DNA from: Furcasterigmium furcatum | Lineage: Eukaryota > Ascomycota > Sordariomycetes > Glomerellales > Plectosphaerellaceae | Direction of reading: 5' to 3' | Length of the DNA: 64,000 nucleotides | NCBI GenBank assembly: GCA_001599815.1 | Contig: BCIA01000005.1 | Coordinates: forward strand, 909,088 to 973,087 | Part shown: piece by piece, positions 1-9,039 of the stretch | Layout of the letters: every line of letters starts with the position of its first letter | How positions within the stretch are numbered: position 1 is the first letter of the stretch | Translations under genes and position numbers: made by a program | Notes under the pieces: model-generated | Database searches by the model: none | The model's input: only the letters and a program-made list of their open reading frames with translations | What the model was told of the DNA's origin: nothing

Positions 1-1
1 C

Positions 2-1062
2 CGTTCCACCCCGGGCGGTGCCTCGGGCCGACCCAAGTCCATGCCTGCTGACCTGGACGACTTCGGCGGCGAGAAGCCCAAGTTCAACTTCGAGCAGCCG
101 ATCCACGAGTATCTCGGCGAGTCGGGACCTCCGGGTCTCCGCTTGAAGACCAAGTCCGCTGGCAACCTGGCCAGTGATAACATCGGAAAGAATCTTTCAG
201 CGCCCAGCGGCCAGGCCTTCTCGAACCGGTACGACTTTGGGGCATCCCTCTCCGCTGCAGTTCAGGCGGCCAAGGACACCATGGGCAGCAAGGAACGCAA
301 GTCGGATGGTCTCTACATGAAGAGCCACAGAAAGATCAGCTCTGCTCCGGAGGTTCAGAAGCCCAGGGTACCCGTTGTTGTCCGCGGCCCTGCCCCTGTT
401 CCCAGTCCAGCGGTTGCTGCTGCTGCTGCTGCCGCCCCGGCTGGCAACAGCTCGCCCAACTCATCCCTCGCCTCGTCATCGTACGAGGAACTGGTCAACA
501 AATATTGCTTTGTACGTACTGCCCGCCATGTTCAGCCAGGCACCTCCGAGCCTGCTGCCGACCACCATACCGCGCGCCTGCTGTACAGGACCCTAAACTA
601 ATGACTATTCCCATTCAGTTCGGTTCCAAGCAGACAAGCCCACAACTCCAAGATGGGACTCTGAAGAACACCCGGTTTGATGGAGCCAGCGACGGCTTTG
701 GTACTCGAGGCACCAACAGCACCAGCTCGAGTTCCAACGGCAGCCCCCGCCTACCGCAGCATGCCGGCCCCGCGCAGCACCACAGCATGCCCTATCAGTA
801 CGCGAATCCGTACTTCGGCGACATTCACGCTGTCGGCGCGTCTCCCGTCGGCTCTCCTCTGAAGACGCTCCTCGCCTCAGCCGATGGCCCGACGAGCCAA
901 CCCCAGACACCATCAACCATCAAGTCAGCCTCTCCAACACCAATGGCTGGCGGTCTTGCTCACTACGCCGGTACGTCGCCACAGGACCCGTGGGTTCAGC
1001 ACCAGGGCCACTATCCATTCATGAGCACCGAGGCTCACACGCCTACAGCCATCCGAGGTTGA
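2..1062 (+). CDS. 3' part of an unrecognised low-complexity protein (5' end outside window)
   Basis: The frame is already open at base 2, so the gene begins upstream. Exon A ends at 511 before a GTACGT donor. The intron is 512-618, with a CTAAT-type branch site shortly before its CAG. Exon B runs 619-1062. The join is phase 0 (…KYCF|FGSKQ…). The visible 317 or so residues are polar and rich in Ser, Pro, Gln and Ala, with a poly-Ala run from a GCT/GCC repeat near 416-437, and look largely disordered. One ordered-looking motif, SYEELVNKYCFFGS, spans the splice site. Such tails are common in fungal transcription factors and signalling proteins, but I do not recognise the family and assign no function. 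The gene model is fairly secure because frame and codon bias continue across the intron. Confidence 0.7.
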
Positions 1063-2303
1063 GAGCGGCATCACTGTAAATGTCCAAGGCCACTCCGGCC
1101 ATACATCCATGGGCTCCAGGCACACATGCATGGATCTTGCCACTTGGCATTTCTTACCTGTTGTTCAACACCAAATCCTTCAGCGTCAGCCCGAAGGTCG
1201 TTTCCCGGCATGGCGTTCAGCGGCGTCTCGATCTTCAACCCCGCAATGGACCTCAGCTTCGGCTTTGCGATCCGACATACCTGCAGACCACTTGCCATCG
1301 TGGTCCAGCAACACTCGAGCGGGTTTTGTTCCTGGAATTCAGCATACATGGGAGTTCCGTTCTAATGCATAATGTGGCTTCGTCTATTCATACTTGTCTT
1401 TTTTTGCGGTTGGCACCACCCTCCTCTTCTCGGATACCGCGACGTTTGAGGCGGCATATGGAGGAGATCAAGGAGAGAGAAGTGGCCGGGTGTGGAGAAG
1501 TCGTCAGATACGAGATCTGACCAGGTCGTCAACGATGGCACCAGAATAGCGTTTCTGAGTCGCGAGATTGCTTTTTGACTCGAGGGTTAACGGCCTGGCC
1601 ATGGGTCATCGCAGGAGCGGCGAGTCCACAACATGGTCAGTCCGAGGAGTTCCGGAAGTGGGCTGGCTTGTCCACCACACATCATTGCATTTGGTTTGGC
1701 TTTGGACTTTTTCCGTCCTGGCACCGGTTCGCAGGGATTAGCGATACTCATCCGGACGGATGACATCTGGTTAGGCTTAGGGATAGGGGATCAAAATTAC
1801 GATACCACACCGCGATTTCGGCACCTGCTGTCTGTCTTCTTGTCCCCTCTTGATGTGATTGATGCCTGCTTGGTGCGTGCCCGGGATGAATTTTCGCATC
1901 AAGTGACACCATGCTCGTTGGCTCCACTGGGTGTTTGTCATGACCATGGCCCACGAGCAACGGACTTCCGCCTCATGCGCTACGAGAGTTGGAGAGACCG
2001 AAAACAGGGATCAGTCCGCTCGGGGCCAGTCAGGCTTGTAGGCAGCATTCACACCCACCACGTCTTTGATATCGATCTCTTGCATCGGTGTGGTCGCGGA
2101 CGTCATTGTCCTGTCATGGTTCTTGAACAAAATCGCTGCTGAAGGGATCACGCAGGAGACTCGCAGGCCTAAACATTAAAGACCCGATGGCGAGAACCTC
2201 GAGAATGGCGTTGTGTCCTGCGTGGCTTTCAGAGGTCACGCCAAACAAACGTTTCGTTTCAAACATCTACACAAACAGAACTTGGAACTGCGGTTTATTC
2301 CAG
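1063..2303. other. Intergenic, 1.2 kb
   Basis: This stretch holds the 3' flank of the preceding gene. The short open frames here lack codon bias and recognisable motifs. I see no RNA gene or repeat. Confidence 0.5.
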
Positions 2304-2970
2304 TTAAGACATAGCCGCGACTCGACCGCGGTGCCTCTCGATTTCCTCCCAGTCAAGCTCGCGACGCCCGGTATCCACATCGATCTGATGGATTCTAAGC
2401 CAGCCGGTACGCTTCCAGCAGAAGCCCGCAAGCCAGAATGCGCAAACAATAGGTAAAGCCAGATATGACTTGAAGAATTCAGCACCGCTGTTCAGCTCGG
2501 AGGTTCCGGGTGGGGCGATAGCTGTATAGAACTGGGCAGCCAGAACAACAAAGCAGAGGAAAAGGCCCAGCCAGGATCCGTAGACGCCGCACGCCGCGCG
2601 GAAAGGGATCTCTTCGACGGTATGACCGTGATATGCCCAGGCCTTTCGGAATCGGATATGGCCCAGACAGATGGAGCCCCAGGTGAAATCAGCGGCAAGA
2701 CCAGAAAGAGCGAATAACTAGGAGAATGCCTCAGGGCCGGAGGCAATTAGGTTGATGTAGGCGAGAGGGCTGAAGGCGAGAATAGCAAGAACGGATGCTA
2801 GAGGACGACCCGAACGATCGATATAGGTAAACAGCTTAGGAGCGTAACCCTGCTGTGCCTGTTCCGTCAGGGTACGTGAGCCACCATAGACACCAGAGAC
2901 GCCGATAGAGAGGACTGATATGAGGATAACCGCGTTCATAAGTGGTCGTAGCCGGGTAGGTTATCATAGC
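2304..2970 (-). pseudogene. C-terminal relic of a GAP/AAT-type amino-acid permease
   Basis: Read on the minus strand, the frame matches the C-terminal third of fungal amino-acid permeases: a segment with GVSGVYGGSRTL and EQAQQGYAPKLF, then SGRPLASVLAI, GSICLGHIRFRKAW, and a final membrane region with FFKSYLALPIVCAFWLAGF. It ends with a terminal LDWEEIERHRGR tail and a stop at 2306-2304. An in-frame TAG near 2719 sits in FS*LFALSG, where the family usually has Trp, so it looks like a TGG to TAG change. Upstream of about 2940 the match continues only with a frameshift. The N-terminal two thirds is absent next to it. The gene is therefore dead or a fragment. A related N-terminal exon lies in the same orientation at 6.8-7.1 kb. 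Confidence 0.8.
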
Positions 2971-3225
2971 GACCAATGGGGCTCCAAGGCAGAGCTCCCC
3001 TGAGGCCTCCGCGGGATTCCCAGCGCCGAATGAGTCCTACGGTCGTTCAATCACAGGCCGCAACCAAAGGACGATCTCGGCCTAGTCGGCCAGCGTGACC
3101 TTCAACTGCTGTTCCGCCGCGTCAGCTCGTTCATACGTCGGGAACACGAAAACCAGGACGATCTCGGTGCTTTGACGCGGGGCTTCCTTTATGCACGCTC
3201 TGGGACTCGTCGTCTTCGGGCTTAG

Positions 3226-3420
3226 CACATCGTACGGCCTAAGAATCATCCCGGCTATTGCGTCGACAGTGAGTTCAAGGTGAACGGCGTGGATGGTCTT
3301 CGCGTCGTCGACGCCTCTATCTTCCCTTACACTCCAGGCGCCTCCCCCGTTTCGCCCACCTTTATTTTGAGCCAGAAGCTCTTCCGTGTTATCGAGGCAG
3401 GATGGAGCGAGGAGACTTGA
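3226..3420 (+). pseudogene. 3' relic of a GMC oxidoreductase
   Basis: The open stretch encodes NHPGYCVDSEFKVNGVDG followed by LRVVDASIFP, then TPGASPVSPTFILSQKLF and a natural-looking TGA at 3418-3420. This matches the conserved C-terminal FAD-binding end of GMC oxidoreductases (glucose oxidase, aryl-alcohol oxidase and relatives), where the HP…GTC, V(D)GLRVVDAS and PT.…EK elements occur in this order. The same frame is interrupted by TAG at 3223-3225, and no FAD-binding N-terminal GxGxxG part is visible upstream. Only the final 65 or so codons survive, so I call it a decayed gene fragment. Confidence 0.75.
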
Positions 3421-3629
3421 CTACGTATGGAGATGGGTGGGCTAACAGTTTAGCTGCTCTGCGTTGGACTCGCTTGAAATTAGGAGATGCTAGAAGATAC
3501 AGGAAGGACCTAGTCCAAGAAAGGTTTTAAATCCAGCGTTCCTGGAAGATACCTAACGTGATAACGGATATGGAGATACATGAAGACACAATATGTTGAA
3601 TTAGTAGGATACTAGCTGATAGGAAGGTC

Positions 3630-4184
3630 TCAGCACCAGTCCCACCAGAGCTTCCGCTTGACGCACTGCATCTTGTTGTAGACATTGCAGCAGATGCGCG
3701 TGCATTGCAGTCTAAGGGGCCGACCGCCCCAATAGCACCTATCAGACTGTGAGCATGGATCCAAGTCCGAGAGAGACACAGGGGCAACCTACGACTCGCA
3801 GGCGTAACATCCCTCCTGGGCTCTCTTCTCGAGGGTGCCGGTCCGCTTCTCGTGGATCCCACTGCTCCTACTATCGTCGCTGCGAGCAACCACGTTCTCG
3901 TCGACTTTCGGAACAATGTCGACAATGTAGTCCGCCTTCTGCACAAAGTTGTCGTCAAAGGTTGGGGTAAACACGTAGGTCAACCCATCGTCGAGGCTGG
4001 GGAGCTCCAGCGCGACTGAGCCCGTTGCATTGAGGAAAGGAATGTCGAACTTCCATACCGCCGGCGGCGCACTCGGGTGCTCGTCGTTGCGGGCCGTCAA
4101 TTGGTCGGACATCGCCATTGCTGGGATGCCAAGGAGCTGTTCAGTAACGGCCGCCACAGCTAGGTAGGAGAGGATAGAGCGCAT
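3630..4184 (-). CDS. Small secreted cysteine-rich precursor with Kex2-type sites
   Basis: Inferred exons are 4184-3793 and 3738-3630, joined across a 54-nt intron (GTAGGT donor, GATAG acceptor), giving 166 residues. The N-terminus (about 24 residues, hydrophobic, ending PAMA) looks like a signal peptide. A propeptide follows with dibasic KR at about 113-114 and 120-121. Cleavage after the second would release a 45-residue peptide with eight cysteines (C-x2-C-x2-C-x10-C-x3-CC-x7-C-x9-C) and an aromatic end. All cysteines of the predicted secreted protein fall in this peptide, which supports the splice choice; without splicing the frame stops after three residues of the Cys region. Secreted effector or antimicrobial roles are typical of such architectures, but no specific family is recognised. 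A related layout occurs in the protein at 5389-6039. Confidence 0.65.
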
Positions 4185-4540
4185 GATGCCGAGTCAAGGT
4201 GTGTATGCTCCCAAATTCACTAGTAATTTCGAAGGAGGTGCTGAGAGCGAGGAATTGATATCAAGAGCGAAGGGATAAGACAAAGCATGCCGTCCGTCTC
4301 TGATCAGACGGACGACAGATGCTTGAGTCCGTGGAGGGGACCTTATATTTCTCCCCGGACACATCAAGGATTGCGACATGGGAGCTGTCATTACCCCTTC
4401 TTGCCCCTGCATCCCTTACATTTCAGCTTTCGGAGGTTGCATCTTGTTGTACCCCAGACGGCATGGAGTACGGTCATGCAAGAGTACTATTAGTGCGTTC
4501 TATAGCGACCAGGCAACAAACTTGCGATATTCTGGGAGTG
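4185..4540. other. Upstream region of the cysteine-rich precursor, then repeat border
   Basis: No gene is seen. The first part probably holds the promoter and leader of the minus-strand gene ending at 4184. A weak match to the B-type unit of the adjacent tandem repeat may extend leftward into 4440-4540. Confidence 0.4.
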
Positions 4541-5100
4541 GCAGTGCCTCGCTTGGAACCTCCTCTTTTGGTGCATCTTCAAGGTCCTTCTCCTCTAGAC
4601 TCCTGGCCGGAATTGCTTATCATGCCTAGGAAGCACGTATTCGGTATCCAGGTCGTGGCTCTGCCTCGTTTGAAATCTTCTCTAGCGGCGCATATTCAGA
4701 CTTCTTCTACTCTAGAACCCGGCCAGAATGGCTTATTAGGACTAGAAAGCACCCACTTGTCATACAGGGCGTGGGCAGTACCTCGCTTCGAACCTCCTCT
4801 TTTGGTGCATCTTTAATGTCCTTCTCCTCTAGGACTCCTGGCCGGAATTACTTATTATGCCTAGGAAGCACGTATTCGGTATCCAGGTCGTGGCTCTGCC
4901 TCGTTTAAAATCTTCTCTGGCGGCGCATATTCAAACTCCTTCTACTCTGGATTCCGGCCAGAATAGCTTATTAGGACCAGAAAGCACCCACGCGTCATAC
5001 AGGGTGTGGGCAGTGCGTCGCTTGCAATCTCCTCTAATTACACTAGGCGCCGATTTAAATTCCGTTTCCTAAGGAGATCCTGGTTGGAATAGGGGCTACT
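4541..5100 (+). repeat. 117-bp tandem repeat in an alternating A/B higher-order array
   Basis: Two diverged 117-bp unit types alternate: A1 4541-4657, B1 4658-4774, A2 4775-4892, B2 4893-5009, then a degenerate A3 from 5010 to about 5100. A units start GCAGTGCCTCGCTTGGAACC or a close variant; B units start GCTCTGCCTCGTTTGAAATC or a close variant. A resembles A and B resembles B far better than A resembles B, so duplication of an AB dimer (period 234-235 bp) followed duplication of a monomer. The sequence shows no coding bias and contains stops in all frames over its full length. Confidence 0.85.
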
Positions 5101-5388
5101 GTGAGCAGCACATGTCCAGTCATTTTGCAACCACACCTAATTATCCTACATCACCAGTCCGGAAATTAACCATGACGGTGCCTTGCTGAAATAGGAACCA
5201 TTGTGCACACATGCTGCTAAAAAAAAGGACGACCCATGATACACGGCGCCCAACCGGATGTATAAGACCGTAGGTGATTTCTATCACTATGCGAGGGAAT
5301 CTAGCGACCAAGAGTCTCGCCTCCAAAACCCAATTCTCCTCTCTGCCAGCCCCATAACACTCAGCTTTCACTTACGCATTCATTCAAC

Positions 5389-6039
5389 ATGCGTGCCTCC
5401 CTCTTGTCTATTCTGCTTGTCAGGGCTTGCGCCCTGACTTCCGCCAAACCCTTCGCGCCCGAGACGGGGAGGGTGCCCACGCTCCCTGAAGTTGTCCAGA
5501 GAGACGGCATCTACCAGTCGTACTTCGACGAGGCCGGAAAGCCAGTCCATGAGCTGATCTCGGATCCCATCGTGCCCGACGGGCAAGCCCCTCCTCTGGC
5601 CCCTCCCGAGGAACAGTTTTCGAGCAAAGACGCGCCCGAATCCCTCCCAGAACTGGCCAAGCGTGCCTCGGGGTACTGCTGGTGCGGCTGTGGCTTCAGC
5701 ATGGACCACCGCAACTGCGACGAGGCCGTCGCGGACCTTCGGTTCCAGGTGGAACGGCAGGGCGGCAGACTCTACATCAACGAAAACCAATGTTGGTACT
5801 CGATCCGCGGCGCCGTCGTCGCCTTCATCTGCAACCCGTGGAACACGCGCAACTCCCACGCCTTCCCCAACGGTCACGTCGACCTGAGCATGAGGGTCAT
5901 CACGGAGGATTGCGGCTGGTACATTGCCGGGACATATGCCTGGGGCACTGGCTACACACTCAACGTGGGCTACATGCGGTACAGCCCGGGCCTCAACTTC
6001 AGAGACAACGCCATGGGCTCTGACCGGTGGTCGTGCTAA
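5389..6039 (+). CDS. Secreted cysteine-containing protein with Kex2-type propeptide
   Basis: A single uninterrupted frame of 216 residues starts at the ATG in CAACATGCG. The first 19 or so residues form a hydrophobic signal peptide. An acidic, proline-rich propeptide follows up to the dibasic site LAKR (91-92). The predicted mature part (93-216) begins ASGYCWCGCGF and holds eight cysteines (about 97, 99, 101, 110, 135, 148, 175 and 216), the last being the final residue. Aromatic and Gly-rich segments suggest a compact beta domain. This is a typical candidate effector or secreted antimicrobial fold; I do not recognise a named family. Codon bias is strong (mostly C-ending) and much better than in the flanking decayed DNA, so the gene looks functional. 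Confidence 0.8.
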   Translation: MRASLLSILLVRACALTSAKPFAPETGRVPTLPEVVQRDGIYQSYFDEAGKPVHELISDPIVPDGQAPPLAPPEEQFSSKDAPESLPELAKRASGYCWCGCGFSMDHRNCDEAVADLRFQVERQGGRLYINENQCWYSIRGAVVAFICNPWNTRNSHAFPNGHVDLSMRVITEDCGWYIAGTYAWGTGYTLNVGYMRYSPGLNFRDNAMGSDRWSC

Positions 6040-6812
6040 GCGGCTCAGGCGAGAGGGTTTGGGACGTTTACTTCGCGGATGTAATTAGTCGAAGGGCCAT
6101 GCACTGCTTTCAGAGATGAGAGAGTCGAGCTCATCGTAGAAGGTGTAGGGTAAATCAGGTTTTGTAGTCTTGAATGATCTCTCTTCGCCATTGGAGCGCA
6201 TCTATTCCCTATCCAGCCACCCGGACTGTCTGTCTGACACCCTTGGCATTCGGCATCCTCCATCCAAGATTTTCCAAACCTCCCCTCTGGTTTCCGAAAA
6301 TGAGCCTGGATTGCCTAAAAATAGTGGGCGAGGTTAGACACCGACTCGGAATTTAGGCAGGAATCCTGGGAATTATAGCTAGAGGTTGGGCAACAGCGCT
6401 TTGGAATGCTAGATGTCCTCCATGCTTGTGACAGAGCCTGCCTGCAGAGGCGTGCTTGCCAATAGCCTCCTGCGGCCCATGTCACACGGATCGGCGGCAG
6501 GCCTCAATGTCCATAGAACGGCTCTGGCCAATAGCTGGAGTGAGGCGGTGAGAGCTTGACATGTATGGCGATGTAATATGGCCATTTGCTCGATGACATC
6601 GACAATGAAGCCGTCACGAGCCTCCGACAGCGCAAGATTGTGTGATGTGTGGTTACAGGTATTTCTGCCAGCAATCCCAGTTGTAGGAAACCAATACAGG
6701 GGTGACGGACAGCCGGCTGGCTGAGCGAACCGAAGCATGGGACACCATGTGACACCCTCTTGGACTTGCCGGGAACGGGGATTGAGGAGGAAAATGGGAG
6801 TGGTGTACTTAC
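6040..6812. other. Degraded or intergenic DNA
   Basis: Minus-strand frames run through 6409-6812 directly downstream of the permease N-terminal exon, but they do not match the second transmembrane region expected there and lack codon bias. I see no intact gene. Confidence 0.5.
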
Positions 6813-7060
6813 GCCTGTGGAAAGCGCACCACCGGAACCGACGAAGAACCCAGCACCGATGGAGCATCCAATGGCAATCATGTGCAAGTGACGAGACTTC
6901 ATAGCACGGTCGAGCTCGACGATTCCGTGGCCATACTCATGCCTCTGGAAAGAGGTGAAGTTAAGACCATTGCGTGTCATCCAGTGTTCCTCTGAGATAG
7001 TGGTGGCGACCTCCCGGAATGACCAGTCTTGTTGCTTGGCAGGGGGCCAGCATTGTTCAT
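6813..7060 (-). pseudogene. N-terminal exon relic of an amino-acid permease
   Basis: The minus-strand frame encodes EEHWMTRNGLNFTSF, then HEYGHGIVELDRAMKSRHL and HMIAIGCSIGAGFFVGSGG. This is the classic N-terminal cytoplasmic segment and first transmembrane helix of fungal GAP/AAT permeases. It ends at a good GTAAGT donor (starting at 6812), but no exon for the remaining helices follows. A stop lies shortly upstream in the same frame and no clear initiator was found. The matching C-terminal third is 3.9 kb further along in the same orientation (2304-2970), so the two may be halves of one disrupted gene that lost its middle; two separate relics cannot be excluded. Confidence 0.7.
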
Positions 7061-7314
7061 CGGAAGGATCCCGTGCAGTTCTTTCTACTTGATGCCTCTC
7101 TGTCGATCAGCATGGTTGGGCAACCAACCGTCACGAAGGCTTTGGGGGCTGAGTCGGCGATATCCGAGTTGAAGATAAGGGGTGCTCGCGGCCGAAGAGC
7201 CTGCATAAAAACTGAGCCCAGACATTGTGACGGTGACGTTGTGATTTTCAGACGCCGGTGCCCTGATAGGTGGATATTACAGTGAACGATATCAGTTTCG
7301 TTGGACTACAGCCC

Positions 7315-8544
7315 TCATTGCTCCGCGGTCCGTTTCAATGCTTGGATGATAGCGACTGCTATTTCCACATTCCCAGTGACAAGGTCCGAGGAGTGCTCTG
7401 GGAAACCTGACTGAATTGCGATGACCGTGTCCAGCTTTGGAAGGACGTAAATCGACTGGCCGAACATGCCGAACGCCGCGAAAGCCCCTTCGTCACTCAG
7501 GTTGTACCCCTGAGCGCCTTTTGCCGGCGTCCACCAGCCAGCCTCATAGCCAAAGTTTGGGGCATCGTTCTGAGCTGTAGCGGCCCTAGGTCCAGTACTG
7601 TTCTTTGCTCGAGAGATGTTCTCAAACCAGTCAACCGGCACCGCTGGGCCGCCAGACACCCCGTTGAGACTGTCCATGATGAAGCACCCGAAGCGCGCCA
7701 TATCGGCCAAGGTAACTGAAAGACCACCATGCCCATCTATGTGGCCCGCCGCTGTCGTGCGTATGTATCCGTCGTACTGCATTCCCGCGGGCTCCCAGAT
7801 ATGGTGGGAAATATATTCCTCCAGGGGCTGTTGAACCGCCCGAGAGATGGCCGTCGATAAAACGTAGTAGTTTGGGTTATAGTAGTGGAACTCTTCCCAC
7901 GGCTCGGCCACTTTCTTGAATGTTTTCAGCCAGTGAAGGACCGCACTCTCATCCTTCAAAGGATAAATATCTGTTGCGTACATCGGGTTTGCAATGTCGG
8001 CCGGTCTCGGGTCGTCTGACGGCTCGACCACTCCGGAGGACATATTGACAAGAGCCAGTAATGGCACGTCAGCCCAAACAGTGCCTCTCAGCTCATCGAT
8101 ATAGCGGGCCACAGTATCATCGATAGATAGCTTTCCCTCCTGATGGGCGATTGCTAGTACCGTTGACATCAGTGACTTGGTGATTGATTGGATATCATTG
8201 CGAGATGCGGGTGTGTTCCCAAACCGATACTCTTCAAGCTCTATCGTTCCATGCCGAACAACGATGCAACCAGTCAAGCCATACCGACTCATAAGGACGT
8301 CGAGACTAAGTCCTGAGTTCTCTTCCACAATGGTATTGACGTCGAGGGATAGATTCTTGGCGAATTTGCGCAGATGGGAGCCATGCCTGAGCTGAGTTGT
8401 GCGGTCGGGGAAAGTCTCCTCACGTTGTCTGTATAGGAGAGGAGTGAACGACGGATCGGCAGGATCGGCAGAAGTCAGCTGAAAAGTACCAATCTGGCTG
8501 CTGAGGTCGGGCGGGCCAGTGTGTTGGGGTTTCGAGGCTGACAT
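7315..8544 (-). CDS. Serine hydrolase of the beta-lactamase class C / NylB-like family
   Basis: An intronless frame of 409 residues. The domain from about residue 80 shows the SxxK catalytic motif as QSITKS (Ser120, Lys123), the YxN-type motif in FHYYNPNYY (Tyr221, Asn223), and a C-terminal Gly-rich strand near SDEGAFAAFGMFGQ. Order and spacing fit class C beta-lactamase-fold esterases and amidases such as 6-aminohexanoate-dimer hydrolases. No signal peptide is visible, so it is probably cytosolic. The substrate cannot be predicted; fungal relatives include amide and ester hydrolases and some biosynthetic transesterases. It is divergent from the aldolase at 9040, with 495 bp between start codons. 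Confidence 0.85.
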   Translation of the reverse strand: MSASKPQHTGPPDLSSQIGTFQLTSADPADPSFTPLLYRQREETFPDRTTQLRHGSHLRKFAKNLSLDVNTIVEENSGLSLDVLMSRYGLTGCIVVRHGTIELEEYRFGNTPASRNDIQSITKSLMSTVLAIAHQEGKLSIDDTVARYIDELRGTVWADVPLLALVNMSSGVVEPSDDPRPADIANPMYATDIYPLKDESAVLHWLKTFKKVAEPWEEFHYYNPNYYVLSTAISRAVQQPLEEYISHHIWEPAGMQYDGYIRTTAAGHIDGHGGLSVTLADMARFGCFIMDSLNGVSGGPAVPVDWFENISRAKNSTGPRAATAQNDAPNFGYEAGWWTPAKGAQGYNLSDEGAFAAFGMFGQSIYVLPKLDTVIAIQSGFPEHSSDLVTGNVEIAVAIIQALKRTAEQ

Positions 8545-9039
8545 GATCTTGTCGGAACCCTGCCGGAGGAAGCGGGTAATGTGATGGAGGGAGGGTTAAG
8601 AGCTCTCAGGCAAAGGGGTCTATCGAAGGGAAGGTTCTCCAGAATGAGCACAATCCTATACATATGGTTCCTGCTGCATCTGGAATCTCGCTGGAGACTT
8701 CGGCTTCGGGCCGCGCCGAGGGAAAGAGGTCGTCACAACAGGAGACGTCTGCCAAGCCTGATTCGCGTCCTCGTTGGGCCTCGGGAACGAGCCGACGATA
8801 GGGACTTGCTCCGGCCAGCGCCCGACAATGGCAGGTTTTGCCCCGCGCTACCCCGCGCCACAGGCCGGCCGGCCTGGCGACGACTTCGGAGCAAGCCGAG
8901 GACGTTCTAAACTACCTCCGCCCTGGGAACCCCGCTGCCCTCCCTTCACTCCAGCCATCTATCAGTCTGCGACTCTCGCCTACTACTCAGCATCCTCCAT
9001 CCTAGCCACACAATATCGGTATCCCCCTCTGCCACCGCA
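8545..9039. other. Shared divergent promoter region
   Basis: These 495 bp separate the start codons of the divergent hydrolase and aldolase genes. It is pyrimidine-rich near the aldolase start. No further gene is seen. Confidence 0.5.

Noticed and set aside
4541..5009. 117-bp units considered as 5S rRNA genes because of their length
   Set aside because: They lack the 5S internal promoter and conserved stems, and diverge too much between copies.
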